Shown in pieces: positions 7,224 through 14,890 of a DNA stretch of 64,000 nt. The DNA comes from Gordonia effusa NBRC 100432 (GTDB lineage: Bacteria; Actinomycetota; Actinomycetes; Mycobacteriales; Mycobacteriaceae). The position numbers and the translations under genes are program-made. The stretch is taken from the NCBI RefSeq assembly GCF_000241305.1, contig NZ_BAEH01000110.1, forward strand, positions 1 through 64,000. The letters are read 5' to 3'. Position 1 is the stretch's first letter, and every line of letters begins with the position of its first letter. The notes beneath the pieces were generated by a model. The model saw nothing but the letters and a program-made list of their open reading frames with translations, did no database searches and was not told where the DNA came from.

Positions 7224-9997
7224 TGTGCCTCCGCGTAATCGACGACGAGACCAAGTTCGATGTCGTAATTGATGGAATGTCCTGCGATGACGGCGTTTCC
7301 GTTCGGATCTAAGATGAGCGGGAGCATCCCGCGTAACCACCGCGACTGTTGCCAACAGTCGATGCCGCCCCCCTCCAATTCTTCGATGATCGCGTCGCCT
7401 TGTGGCCCACGCCCAAGGTACGACGGGAGTCTGACAACTTCGCGGGCAAGCTTGCGGGCGAACTGGTTGTCGACGGCTGGGCCGAGGTTGACGTCGGTCT
7501 CCGAGTCGATCTCCGACCATGGAGATGGAAGGAGGCGACCGGTCGGACTGCGTTGGATCACGACTACCTCGATACTGTCTTCGCTGTCGCGGACTCGCGC
7601 GGCGCCCTGCTCCCCGCCGTTGGCCCCGACTTGCGCGAAACCGGTGAGCGGCCCCTTCTTGGGCCGTGGAAGTGCGAATTCGCTGGCGCACCTTCTACGT
7701 TCGTTCTCATCTCCGCGTCGGGAAGCTTCTGCAGCGGACCAAGCGCTCTCCCACCCCGGGGGCGGGGACAGGGCCTCGTCGTAGGCAGAGGTGACCAATG
7801 GCGCGACGTCGGCTGGCGATCGCAGCGGCCCCACCGCGTCGCGATGACGGTCGAGGACTGCGATGGCACGCAACAGGGCGGCCGCGCCGTAAACGAGTGC
7901 GCATCCACGATCGAGACGCGGGGCCGAATCTGCCGATCGTTCGAAGCCGGTCAGAATCAGCCTGGGCTCGCGAAGAGCTGGCGCGCGTTCCTCCGCTGGG
8001 CGGCTATGTCGGTGCAGACGGCCGGCACGCTGGATGATGAGGTCGACAGGTGCGATGTCGGTGAACATGATGTCGAAGTCGAGATCGAGGGATTGTTCGA
8101 TGACCTGAGTGGCGACCACGACCAGACGCGTTGTGCTGGAACGAGTTACGGATGGTCCGAGCCGATCACGAAGGGTCGTCTCAAGGCGCAGCCGGTGCGG
8201 CAGAACGAAGCGAGAGTGCAATAGGACTACCTCGACGTCGCTGCCCGCCGCGACCCACAACTCTCGGTAAACCGCCTGCGCGCGAGTAACGGTATTGCAC
8301 ACGACGGCAGCATGTCCGCCGTCGACAATCGCAGTTAACACTGAGGCGACGACTTCGGTTGGGCCACCCGATAATTCATCGACGGTGACCGACGAGGCGC
8401 GGCTCGACGCCGGAAATTCGAAGTGGCGAGCGCCGTCGTGGCTGGTGTGGGTCAATAGAGGATAGGCGAGGGTGGTGAGTTCGGTTGAACGTCTCTTCCT
8501 TCCCTTGTTGTAGGCGTCGACCAGCGATCGTCGATGTGCTGGCGGAAGTGTTGCGGTCAACGCGATTACGGGAACGCCGAACGCGCCAAGCCAGGTAAGA
8601 ACGGACTTCAGATATTCCGCCATAAACTCATCGGCCGCGTGCACTTCGTCGATGATGACGACCTTGCCGGCCAGTCCAAGTTGGCGCAGCACAACATGTT
8701 TCGCCTGCAGGGCGGCCAGCAGGACTTGGTCAATGGTGCAGAGGACGATGCTGGACATCGTCGCCATCTTGCCGCGACCAGATAGCCACCAGTGCGCGAT
8801 GGCTTCGCCAGCACAGGTGTCGTCGCCGCTCTCGTAGACGTGACTTGAGCGGGGAATTTCGGCGAACTCGTCGTTGAATTCGGCTGCGCCGTGGACCAAT
8901 GCGACCGAGGTGTCGCCGGAATCCAACGTCGTCGACAACCATTTCTTGGTCGTCGTGAAGATCGCGTCGGAAGTCGCTCGGGTTGGCAACGCGAACACCA
9001 TGCCGCCCAAGCCGAATCGATGTGCGAGGATCTCGGCTGCAACCAGCGCAGCGGCGGTCTTTCCCTCTCCGGTAGGGGACTCCACAACGATGAACTCGGG
9101 CTGATCGATACTCCACGCGAGGTCGGTGAGGGCTGATTGCATCGGTCGTGGATTGTCGATCTCAAAACGCGTGCGGAAGTGATCGGCGGTAGCCGTCGGG
9201 GGCGTAGGACTCCAGATACCAGGCAGCGCAAGATCTTCCATCGCCTGACGTACTCGATCGGCCTGTGATCCAATTCGCCGAAAAGTGAAGAAGTCAACGT
9301 TGGATGCGATCCAATCGCCCATGATGACGAGTCCGGTAATCGCGATGGCTGACGGTTGTGTAAGTGGTAGGTGGGCAAGCAGCTCGAAGTCGTCTGCGCT
9401 CAATCCGGCTAGATCGGCGCAGTAGTCGGCGAGTTCGAATTGAACTGTCCGCCAAGCGCTGTCGCCCCAGAGTCGGTCGGCGGGTGGTTTGAGATCTGCG
9501 GCCGACGCGTACCGGCCGTGATGCCCGCCCGGGATTGCGGCGAACGAATGAGCAGTCGGCAAATTATGGTCGAAACGCTCGGTGAGCCAAGCGCTCAAGA
9601 TAAGCTCCGAAACAACAGAGTGGGGAAGTCCACGTCGCTCGGAGGGGGTGATCGAGTCGCTGATCGGCAGACCCGTAGAACAAATTTTCTCCATGAGAGT
9701 TCGGGTGCCGTGCGCGTGGTTGAAAACAGGCGATGCTTTGCCCAAGTCGTGGGCGGCGGCCAGCCAGGTCACCATTCGGCGTGTCAACGCGATATCTCCA
9801 CCGACGTCGACGGCAACTCGCTCCTGCAGATGTGGTGCGCAGAGGTGATCCCACAACCATTCGGTGACCCCGGCCGCGTCTGCCATGTGCTGGTGCAGCG
9901 GCATCGAATCGTCTTCGCTGGCCTTGGCCCATAGGGAGCGGGCTTGGGGGGATAAGGACTCGGCGGGGTTGTCGGTGGGTGCTGGTGAACTAGGCAC
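7220..9997 (-). CDS. cas3: CRISPR helicase-nuclease Cas3
   Basis: Cas3 unwinds and degrades target DNA after Cascade binding. The 925-residue product has an N-terminal HD nuclease domain with H83-D84 (AAAHDLGK), H126 and HH159-160 as metal ligands. A superfamily 2 helicase follows, with Walker A SPTGEGKT (307-314), DEVH (450-453), ALTATLPP and the motif VI region IQRAGRLHRH. The start is GTG. It is the first gene of the operon and overlaps cse1 by 4 nt. No frameshift or missing catalytic residue is seen, so interference should be functional. Confidence 0.97.
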   Translation of the reverse strand: MPSSPAPTDNPAESLSPQARSLWAKASEDDSMPLHQHMADAAGVTEWLWDHLCAPHLQERVAVDVGGDIALTRRMVTWLAAAHDLGKASPVFNHAHGTRTLMEKICSTGLPISDSITPSERRGLPHSVVSELILSAWLTERFDHNLPTAHSFAAIPGGHHGRYASAADLKPPADRLWGDSAWRTVQFELADYCADLAGLSADDFELLAHLPLTQPSAIAITGLVIMGDWIASNVDFFTFRRIGSQADRVRQAMEDLALPGIWSPTPPTATADHFRTRFEIDNPRPMQSALTDLAWSIDQPEFIVVESPTGEGKTAAALVAAEILAHRFGLGGMVFALPTRATSDAIFTTTKKWLSTTLDSGDTSVALVHGAAEFNDEFAEIPRSSHVYESGDDTCAGEAIAHWWLSGRGKMATMSSIVLCTIDQVLLAALQAKHVVLRQLGLAGKVVIIDEVHAADEFMAEYLKSVLTWLGAFGVPVIALTATLPPAHRRSLVDAYNKGRKRRSTELTTLAYPLLTHTSHDGARHFEFPASSRASSVTVDELSGGPTEVVASVLTAIVDGGHAAVVCNTVTRAQAVYRELWVAAGSDVEVVLLHSRFVLPHRLRLETTLRDRLGPSVTRSSTTRLVVVATQVIEQSLDLDFDIMFTDIAPVDLIIQRAGRLHRHSRPAEERAPALREPRLILTGFERSADSAPRLDRGCALVYGAAALLRAIAVLDRHRDAVGPLRSPADVAPLVTSAYDEALSPPPGWESAWSAAEASRRGDENERRRCASEFALPRPKKGPLTGFAQVGANGGEQGAARVRDSEDSIEVVVIQRSPTGRLLPSPWSEIDSETDVNLGPAVDNQFARKLAREVVRLPSYLGRGPQGDAIIEELEGGGIDCWQQSRWLRGMLPLILDPNGNAVIAGHSINYDIELGLVVDYAEAQ

Positions 9998-10054
9998 TCA
10001 ACAACAGTGCATGTTTCTGATCACGAATACTAGTCCCAAAAAGGGGGACACCAG

Positions 10055-10120
10055 AAAGTGACCTTTCACTGTATTCTCGAACGAGACCTTTCTCTGTTAT
10101 GTCGCTGCTGAAATTGTCAA
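10055..10120 (-). promoter_or_regulatory. Putative cas operon promoter with repeated motifs
   Basis: On the minus strand a perfect TTGACA lies at 10115-10120, followed 15 nt later by TAACAG; other -10 candidates closer to cas3 are TACAGT and TAGTAT. The region carries a palindrome AGTGA-N4-TCACT (10057-10070). It also has a direct repeat, GACCTTTCACTGTATT at 10060-10075 and GACCTTTCTCTGTTAT at 10085-10100. AAAGTGACCT recurs as AAAGTGAACT at 10121-10130. These look like regulator binding sites around the cas3 promoter, but no regulator is identified. Confidence 0.45.
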
Positions 10121-10130
10121 AAAGTGAACT

Positions 10131-10246
10131 GCCGGCCTCTTCCCCGCTCGCGCGGGGCGAACGCGCCAACTTTGGCGCCGAGTGCGACCTGTCACTGGGG
10201 TCATCCCGAACTCGGGAAGGCCGGCAGCCCACGGCACATCGTGCCG
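10131..10246. ncRNA. Candidate structured RNA containing the solitary repeat
   Basis: GCCGGCCT (10131-10138) and AGGCCGGC (10218-10225) can close a multibranch structure. Inside are three hairpins: CCCCGC/GCGGGG of the repeat-like unit, GCGCCAA/TTGGCGC (10163-10178), and TCCCGA/TCGGGA (10204-10217). A fourth hairpin, CGGCAC-ATC-GTGCCG, follows at 10232-10246. Perfect stems of this density suggest an RNA rather than only a DNA operator. The strand is unknown: minus would suit a crRNA-like RNA, plus a leader of the small ORFs. No intrinsic terminator is evident. Confidence 0.4.
10135..10162 (-). repeat. Solitary CRISPR-repeat-like unit upstream of cas3
   Basis: Aligned without gaps this unit matches the array repeat at 22 of 28 positions. 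The 18-nt core TCCCCGCTCGCGCGGGGC (plus strand, 10141-10158) is identical, including the hairpin that Cas6e would recognise. The repeat ends differ, especially the segment that would form the 5' handle, where only the GA start is kept. Its orientation equals that of the array and cas genes. It lies 15 bp upstream of the TTGACA of the putative cas promoter, more than 9 kb from the array. Confidence 0.8.
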
Positions 10247-10259
10247 AAAACGAGGAGAT

Positions 10260-10331
10260 ATGTCGATTGACGACACCGATGAGAGACAGTGCGGCCGACT
10301 GATGCTGCAGCGTATAGTCGGCTTTGACTGA
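10260..10331 (+). CDS. Possible 23-residue small protein
   Basis: The ORF MSIDDTDERQCGRLMLQRIV plus GFD is preceded by GAGGAG two nt before the ATG, a strong but close Shine-Dalgarno sequence. It sits between the structured region and the next small gene. It shows no recognisable domain. It could be a real microprotein, a leader peptide, or chance. Confidence 0.3.
   Translation: MSIDDTDERQCGRLMLQRIVGFD
10313..10318 (+). promoter_or_regulatory. Possible -10 box for the small-gene pair
   Basis: TATAGT at 10313-10318 differs from the consensus TATAAT at one position. Transcription from it would start near 10325, about 48 nt upstream of the ATG at 10373. No convincing -35 is present 17 nt upstream, which is common in actinobacteria. 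Confidence 0.3.
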
Positions 10332-10372
10332 TTAGGCGAGATGACGACCGTCCTTCTGGAGGTGACGCCACC

Positions 10373-10573
10373 ATGAGCCGTTTCGTTGATGACCGTCCAT
10401 TCCTGAGCGAACCCTCCGGTCCGCCACGAACCCTGGCGGTCCTTCTGAACAGACTGAGCGTCGAGTTTAAGTCGGAAGATGTGCGGCGCAAGTCTGTTGA
10501 TGCCTGGCTGTCACACAACGTGCCCACCCCTCGCCTAGAGCGAGAATTGCGCGCCGAACACCTCTTGCGTTGA
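10373..10573 (+). CDS. Small hypothetical protein, 66 aa
   Basis: The product is charged and soluble, with no membrane segment, signal peptide or cysteine. A CTGGAGGTGACG ribosome site lies 8-10 nt before the ATG, so the start is good. An 11-codon ORF at 10341-10376 ends across this start (ATGA overlap). The C-terminal half, with FKSEDVRRKSVDAWL and PRLERELRAEHLL, looks helical and amphipathic. It is divergent from cas3 and followed after 40 nt by another small gene in the same direction. I recognise no family. A link to the CRISPR system is only positional. Confidence 0.6.
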   Translation: MSRFVDDRPFLSEPSGPPRTLAVLLNRLSVEFKSEDVRRKSVDAWLSHNVPTPRLERELRAEHLLR

Positions 10574-10613
10574 GCCCTCACCTAGCCCGAGATTGAATCC
10601 TCGAGGAGTCACA

Positions 10614-10784
10614 ATGAGCGCATTGACCGACGAGATCCTTCGGGCTGAACTAATCGTGCACAAGACGCCTCAAGAGGCGACCGACGCCCGACGTCGGGGC
10701 GAGAAAGCGGTCGGGCGCCGCTTGCCGGTCACCGAGCATGAAGCCAAGCTCTATGGCGCCGCCGGCCTCACCCCGCCCGACTAA
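10614..10784 (+). CDS. Small hypothetical protein, 56 aa
   Basis: The ATG at 10614 is chosen over one seven codons upstream because GAGGAG stands five nt before it. The protein, MSALTDEILRAELIVHKTPQ onward, is rich in charged residues with a helical N-terminus and no transmembrane segment. It probably forms an operon with the 66-aa gene upstream. Its TAA overlaps the TAG of the convergent glycosidase gene by two bases, leaving no space for a terminator. No family is recognised. Confidence 0.6.
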   Translation: MSALTDEILRAELIVHKTPQEATDARRRGEKAVGRRLPVTEHEAKLYGAAGLTPPD

Positions 10785-11956
10785 CCCCCAACCTCTGCCC
10801 GCCCCAACTCAACCGCCGCGGCCGCCTCCAAAACCATCCAGCCACTGAGTTGAACCGAGAGATCCCGCTCGGGAATCTTTGACGAATGCACTGCGCCCTC
10901 GACAAATTCGGCGTCGCCGCCACTCGCCGTCGGAATCTGCGCTGGCTTCGCCCAATCCGGACCGAAGAAGATGCGGCCCGACGCGTCGACGGCCCGATTG
11001 GCCCATGCGGCATCAGCATTCGCGCGCGCGATCGTCGCCGCCCGCTCGCGCAGCGCGGGAATGTCGGGGTGATCGCCGCGTAGGTCCGTTGCGACCAGCG
11101 CCAAATACCGCGCGAAGACTCCGCTGAATAGTCCGCCATCCCCGCCGCCCGACGACGGAATAATGTTTTCGCGCAAATGATGGTGCTCGACGGCGTCGAG
11201 CAGCCGGGCGATCCGCTCGACGTGCCGTGCCTCTCCGGTCAGGCGGTACGCCTCAACTTCGGCGCCCAGCACCACGCCTTGGCAGTAGCTATAGATGGCG
11301 GTGACGTGCTCGAATTTCGAAGTGTCCGAACCGGATTCGGCAGTCGGTTTGATTCCGTCGATGACCAAATGCGTCGTCGGGTCGATGAGATTGGCGTCGA
11401 GCCAGTCGCACATAGCAACTGCCCGCTCGGTATGTCCGGTGCGCGCCACCAGGATCGCGGCCGGGCCATTCGCCGGTGCGTTGAAGAACAAGTCCATTGT
11501 GCGCCAAGGGATTCCACCGCCACGCTGCGGAATCCACGACCCAAGCATGCGGTCGGTCAGTACGCGGACCGCCCCCTCGCGGCCGAGCTGGAAATGCCGC
11601 TGCGCACGTTCGGCTGCCAGGCCGAGCCAAGCCATGTCGTCGTAATAGTTATTGGTCCAGCGACCGAGGTTGCGAATCCTGATGCCGCGCAACATGCGAT
11701 TGACGGTGAGCGCACCGTCGGGGGAGGGGCGATGCAACTGCGCGTCGATCAGCAGATCGGTGAGATGGGCCTGCCACCAGTAGTGCCACATGCCTTTACG
11801 CTGTCGATACGCGGGCATCGGCCAGGCGATCCGGCTGATCCGGGTCAGTGGAAGTCCGAACGCTCGTGCCAGGTTACGGTCGACTATCGACTCCTGAGCA
11901 AGTGCGGCACGTTCGTTCGCGGTGGGCTCTGACGACGATTTGGATACGTTACCCAT
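10781..11956 (-). CDS. Glycoside hydrolase family 76-like protein
   Basis: The 391-residue protein resembles GH76 enzymes (endo-alpha-1,6-mannanases) with an (alpha/alpha)6 toroid. The hallmark consecutive aspartates occur in NNYYDDMAWLGLA (around residues 102-114). GGGIPWRTMD, NAPANGPAAILVARTG and YSYCQGVVLGAEVEAY are also typical. No signal peptide is seen, so it may act inside the cell on mannosylated cell-envelope precursors. Mycobacteriales carry lipomannan, which makes a mannan-type substrate plausible. A mannosidase gene also lies near rplJ in Mycobacterium tuberculosis (Rv0648). It is divergent from rplJ and convergent with the 56-aa gene. Confidence 0.75.
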   Translation of the reverse strand: MGNVSKSSSEPTANERAALAQESIVDRNLARAFGLPLTRISRIAWPMPAYRQRKGMWHYWWQAHLTDLLIDAQLHRPSPDGALTVNRMLRGIRIRNLGRWTNNYYDDMAWLGLAAERAQRHFQLGREGAVRVLTDRMLGSWIPQRGGGIPWRTMDLFFNAPANGPAAILVARTGHTERAVAMCDWLDANLIDPTTHLVIDGIKPTAESGSDTSKFEHVTAIYSYCQGVVLGAEVEAYRLTGEARHVERIARLLDAVEHHHLRENIIPSSGGGDGGLFSGVFARYLALVATDLRGDHPDIPALRERAATIARANADAAWANRAVDASGRIFFGPDWAKPAQIPTASGGDAEFVEGAVHSSKIPERDLSVQLSGWMVLEAAAAVELGRAEVGG

Positions 11957-12022
11957 GGTCGGGTAGCCTATCTCCTTGCTGCGTCACGCATCCGCGTGCC
12001 GCTGCGGGTTCACCAAAGACCG

Positions 12023-12049
12023 TTGGTCAATAGATCTCACGATCTATAC
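12023..12049 (+). promoter_or_regulatory. Putative rplJ promoter
   Basis: TTGGTC at 12023-12028 and CTATAC at 12044-12049 are spaced 15 nt (16 to TATACG). They sit 170 nt before the rplJ ATG, leaving room for the long structured leader that follows. Assignment is by motif and position only. Confidence 0.4.
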
Positions 12050-12059
12050 GAAGGTTCGG

Positions 12060-12145
12060 CAATGCCGACGACCCACGCAGGATGAACGAGGACTCGCGAT
12101 GGATTCATCGCCCACGCCCCGTGCCTTCTGCGCATGGGGCGTTTT
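12060..12145 (+). promoter_or_regulatory. Candidate L10 leader with attenuator hairpin
   Basis: The leader contains CGACGACCCACGCAGGATGA and GAACGAGG stretches like those in actinobacterial L10-L7/L12 binding leaders. ACGCCCC (12114-12120) can pair with GGGGCGT (12136-12142), followed by TTTT through 12145, a compact intrinsic-terminator shape 72 nt upstream of rplJ. Known L10 leaders let the L10(L12)4 complex repress its own operon. Here the terminator could act as the switch. The exact fold is not demonstrated. Confidence 0.6.
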
Positions 12146-12217
12146 GCATTTCGCTTCCTTCGGGCGCCGACAGTATCTGGCGAACCACTCACTTCGAGAT
12201 ATGAGAGGAGGCGAAGT

Positions 12218-12745
12218 ATGGCCAAGTCCGAAAAGGTCACCGCGGTTGCGGAGATCACAGAGCAGTTCAAGGGATCCACGGCAGCAGTCGTCACGGAATA
12301 CCGTGGACTGTCCGTTTCCCAGATCAGCGAGCTGCGCCGGTCCCTCGGCGAGGGCGCAACCTACTCCGTCGCCAAGAACACCCTCACCAAGCGTGCCGCC
12401 GCTGAAGCGGGCGTGGAGGGACTCGACGAGCTGTTCACCGGCCCGACCGCGATTGCCTTCATCGAAGGCGAACCGGTGGTGGCTGCCAAGGCGATCAAGA
12501 ACTTCGCCAAGGAGAACAAGGCTCTGGTCATCAAGGGCGGTTATATGGACGGCCGCGCGCTGTCCATCGCCGAGATCGAGCAGATCGCCGACCTGGAGAC
12601 CCGAGAGGTTCTGCTGGCCAAGCTCGCCGGTGCCATGAAGGGCAACTTGGCCAAGGCCGCAGGGCTGTTCAACCAGCCCGCATCGCAGGTCGCGCGTCTC
12701 GCCGCGGCTCTGCAGGACAAGAAGGCGGCTGCGGGCGAGGAGTAA
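12218..12745 (+). CDS. rplJ: 50S ribosomal protein L10
   Basis: L10 anchors the L7/L12 stalk on the large ribosomal subunit. The 175-residue protein begins [20 protein letters not shown] and contains the conserved [19 protein letters not shown] block. An in-frame ATG at 12134 would extend it by 28 residues through the leader hairpin and is rejected. The chosen ATG has GAGAGGAGG eight nt upstream. It is followed by rplL after 115 nt of structured spacer. Confidence 0.97.
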   Translation: MAKSEKVTAVAEITEQFKGSTAAVVTEYRGLSVSQISELRRSLGEGATYSVAKNTLTKRAAAEAGVEGLDELFTGPTAIAFIEGEPVVAAKAIKNFAKENKALVIKGGYMDGRALSIAEIEQIADLETREVLLAKLAGAMKGNLAKAAGLFNQPASQVARLAAALQDKKAAAGEE

Positions 12746-12777
12746 TTCCTCACCTAGTCATCTGCCACCACAAACCC

Positions 12778-12839
12778 ACATCCCCGCTCCGCGTGGGGAT
12801 GACTCCCCAACAAGGGGAATCACCACCGCCCTGTTGGGG
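12778..12839 (+). promoter_or_regulatory. rplJ-rplL intergenic hairpins
   Basis: CATCCCC (12779-12785) pairs with GGGGATG (12795-12801). Next, CCCCAACA (12805-12812) can pair either locally with GGGG at 12814-12817 or with TGTTGGGG at 12832-12839, just before the rplL ribosome site. Such exclusive folds could tune the L7/L12 to L10 ratio, since L7/L12 is needed in excess. The first hairpin resembles the CRISPR repeat core, probably by chance. Confidence 0.5.
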
Positions 12840-12860
12840 CACTAACGGAAGGACGCCACC

Positions 12861-13247
12861 ATGGCGAAGCTCACCGCTGACGAGCTCATCGATCAGTTCA
12901 AGGAACTGACCCTGCTGGAGCTCAGCGATTTCGTGAAGAAGTTCGAAGAGGTCTTCGAGGTCACCGCAGCCGCTCCGGTTGCCGTCGCCGCTGCCGGTGC
13001 TCCGGCTGCCGGCGCTGAGGCTGCCGCTGAGCAGGACGAGTTCGACGTCGTGCTCGAGTCGGCCGGCGACAAGAAGATCCAGGTCATCAAGGTCGTCCGC
13101 GAGGTCGTCTCGGGTCTGGGCCTGAAGGAAGCCAAGGACCTCGTCGAGGGTGCTCCGAAGGCTCTCCTGGAGAAGGTCGACAAGGACGCCGCCGAGGCTG
13201 CCAAGACCAAGCTCGAAGAGGCTGGCGCCAAGGTCTCGCTCAAGTAA
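12861..13247 (+). CDS. rplL: 50S ribosomal protein L7/L12
   Basis: L7/L12 recruits translation factors to the ribosomal stalk and is present in several copies. The 128-residue protein has the N-terminal dimerisation domain [20 protein letters not shown]. An alanine-rich hinge spans roughly residues 35-57. The conserved C-terminal domain contains [20 protein letters not shown] and [28 protein letters not shown] ribosome site precedes the ATG. Length and domain order are normal. Confidence 0.98.
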   Translation: MAKLTADELIDQFKELTLLELSDFVKKFEEVFEVTAAAPVAVAAAGAPAAGAEAAAEQDEFDVVLESAGDKKIQVIKVVREVVSGLGLKEAKDLVEGAPKALLEKVDKDAAEAAKTKLEEAGAKVSLK

Positions 13248-13270
13248 GACCGAGTTCGTCAGAACTTCTT

Positions 13271-13336
13271 TGCGGGAATGCCCGCAGCTACGCCCCGACT
13301 GAATCAAATTTGATTCAGTCGGGGCGTAGTGTTTTC
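13271..13336 (+). terminator. Double-hairpin terminator after rplL
   Basis: TGCGGG-AATG-CCCGCA (13271-13286) is followed directly by a perfect 42-bp palindrome at 13288-13329, starting CTACGCCCCGACTGAATC, and then TGTTTTCT. A stem this long and perfect with a T-run is a strong intrinsic terminator for rplJL. Confidence 0.85.
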
Positions 13337-13509
13337 TAGTAAACCTGCAGTTCACGAGCGGTTTTGAGATGCCGCCGTTGGCAAATGTTCCCATTCGTCA
13401 TTGTGAGCTTGGTCGTACGGCGGACATGGGTTAGTCTTAGGCCGCGTTAAGGTGCTACCCGCGAGTAATGTCATCCGACGGCGGTTGCGCACTTTACCGA
13501 AGTTAAGTA

Positions 13510-13537
13510 TTGGCGAGGTGCGCCAGTGGGCTAGAGT
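13510..13537 (+). promoter_or_regulatory. Putative promoter of the mkl-mce operon
   Basis: TTGGCG (13510-13515) and TAGAGT (13532-13537) have a 16-nt spacer and lie 85 nt before the mkl start. The rest of the 290-nt interval between the rplL terminator and mkl shows no ORF or further repeat that I can identify. Confidence 0.35.
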
Positions 13538-13621
13538 GACTCCAACCACAATGGTTCATGCATTCAAAGTGCACCACACTCAGGACAATGGTCCCGGGGA
13601 AGATCGTCTGGAGGAAAAGCA

Positions 13622-14890
13622 GTGGGTGTTGAGGTCAGCGTTACTGGGCTAACGAAATCGTTCGGGTCGCAGAACATTTGGCGGGATGTCTCTCTGACAA
13701 TGCCGGCAGGAGAGGTGAACGCGTTGCTGGGCCCGTCGGGTACCGGTAAGTCGGTGTTCTTGAAGACCCTGATCGGTCTGCTACACCCCGAGCAGGGCTC
13801 GGTCTTCATCGATGGCACCGACATCACCAAGTGTTCGGCCAAAGAACTGTATGAGATCCGCAAACTGTTCGGTGTGCTGTTCCAGGACGGTGCCCTCTTC
13901 GGTTCGATGAGCCTGTTCGACAACATCGCTTTCCCGCTTCGTGAGCACACGAAGAAGAAGGAAACCGAAATCCGTCGCATTGTGATGGAAAAGGTCGAGA
14001 TGGTCGGTCTGCTCGGCGCCGAAGACAAACTGCCCGGTGAGATCTCCGGTGGTATGCGCAAGCGTGCCGGCCTGGCCCGCGCCCTGGTCCTCGACCCGCA
14101 GATCATCCTCTGCGACGAGCCGGACTCCGGTCTCGACCCCGTGCGTACCGCCTACATCTCCCAGCTGCTGATCGACATCAACGCGACCATCGACGCGACG
14201 ATCCTCATCGTGACGCACAACATCAACATCGCTCGTACCATCCCGGACAACATCGGCATGCTCTTCCGCAAGGAACTGGTCATGTTCGGTCCGCGCGAGG
14301 TCCTGCTGACCTCCGAGCAGCCCGTCGTCAAGCAGTTCCTCGCCGGTGACCGCTTCGGCCCGATCGGTATGTCCGAGGAGAAGGACGAGGCTGTCGCCAA
14401 GGCCGAGGCCGAAATGCAGGCCGCCGGTATCTCCGGTGGTGGTACCCAGGACGACTTCTCCGAGATCATCGCCCAGGTACAGCCCAACCCGGGAATGCCC
14501 GTGCGGCACGCGGCGGTACGTCACCGTCGCAACGTCGAGCACATCCTGCATACGCTGCCCCACAACGCGCAGGAAGCCATCCGCGGCTCCTTCGCGCAGG
14601 ATGAGGCCGACGTCGCCAACGGCGTCGCATCGTCCACCACGGCTGCCGCAGTCGAGGCGTCGCGTAACGGGTATGCCGAATACGGCGGCTTCGACGTTCC
14701 GGCGATGTCGGTGACCGGCAACGCCGTCGAAACCGTTCCGCATCAAGAGCCAGTCCACGCGGGTGCCGGCCAGCAGCAGGCGGTCGCCCCGTCGGAGGCT
14801 AATACCGAAACCTGGGTTACCCCGGCCGCAAACGACTCACCGACGCAGCCCATCTCCACCACCAAGGACACTAGGGGTTCTCAAGGATGA
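13622..14890 (+). CDS. mkl: Mce transporter ATPase (Mkl/MceG-like)
   Basis: This ABC ATPase powers lipid import through Mce complexes. The GTG start has CTGGAGGAAAAG upstream. The nucleotide-binding domain shows Walker A GPSGTGKS (37-44), signature SGGMRK (142-147), Walker B IILCDEP (161-167) and switch H199. The 422-residue product carries a C-terminal extension of about 180 residues, partly low-complexity (SPTQPISTTKDT). Long tails are typical of mycobacterial MceG. In M. tuberculosis mkl (Rv0655) also lies between rplL and rpoB, but apart from mce genes. Here it overlaps yrbE by 4 nt and heads the operon. Confidence 0.93.
   Translation: MGVEVSVTGLTKSFGSQNIWRDVSLTMPAGEVNALLGPSGTGKSVFLKTLIGLLHPEQGSVFIDGTDITKCSAKELYEIRKLFGVLFQDGALFGSMSLFDNIAFPLREHTKKKETEIRRIVMEKVEMVGLLGAEDKLPGEISGGMRKRAGLARALVLDPQIILCDEPDSGLDPVRTAYISQLLIDINATIDATILIVTHNINIARTIPDNIGMLFRKELVMFGPREVLLTSEQPVVKQFLAGDRFGPIGMSEEKDEAVAKAEAEMQAAGISGGGTQDDFSEIIAQVQPNPGMPVRHAAVRHRRNVEHILHTLPHNAQEAIRGSFAQDEADVANGVASSTTAAAVEASRNGYAEYGGFDVPAMSVTGNAVETVPHQEPVHAGAGQQQAVAPSEANTETWVTPAANDSPTQPISTTKDTRGSQG

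Noticed and set aside
7224-7691. N-terminal extension of cse1 by 156 codons
   Set aside because: It lies inside cas3, is low-complexity Arg/Ser-rich and has no homology pattern. The ATG at 7223 gives the family-typical MKFNLVDDPW start and an ATGA overlap.
12134-12217. Longer rplJ start at 12134
   Set aside because: It would translate the leader hairpin. The ATG at 12218 has a strong ribosome site and gives the conserved MAKSEK start.
12778-12803. Second solitary CRISPR-like repeat between rplJ and rplL
   Set aside because: It resembles the repeat but has an inserted base and its own symmetric CATCCCC/GGGGATG stem, so an independent rplL hairpin is more likely. Kept only as a remark in the findings.
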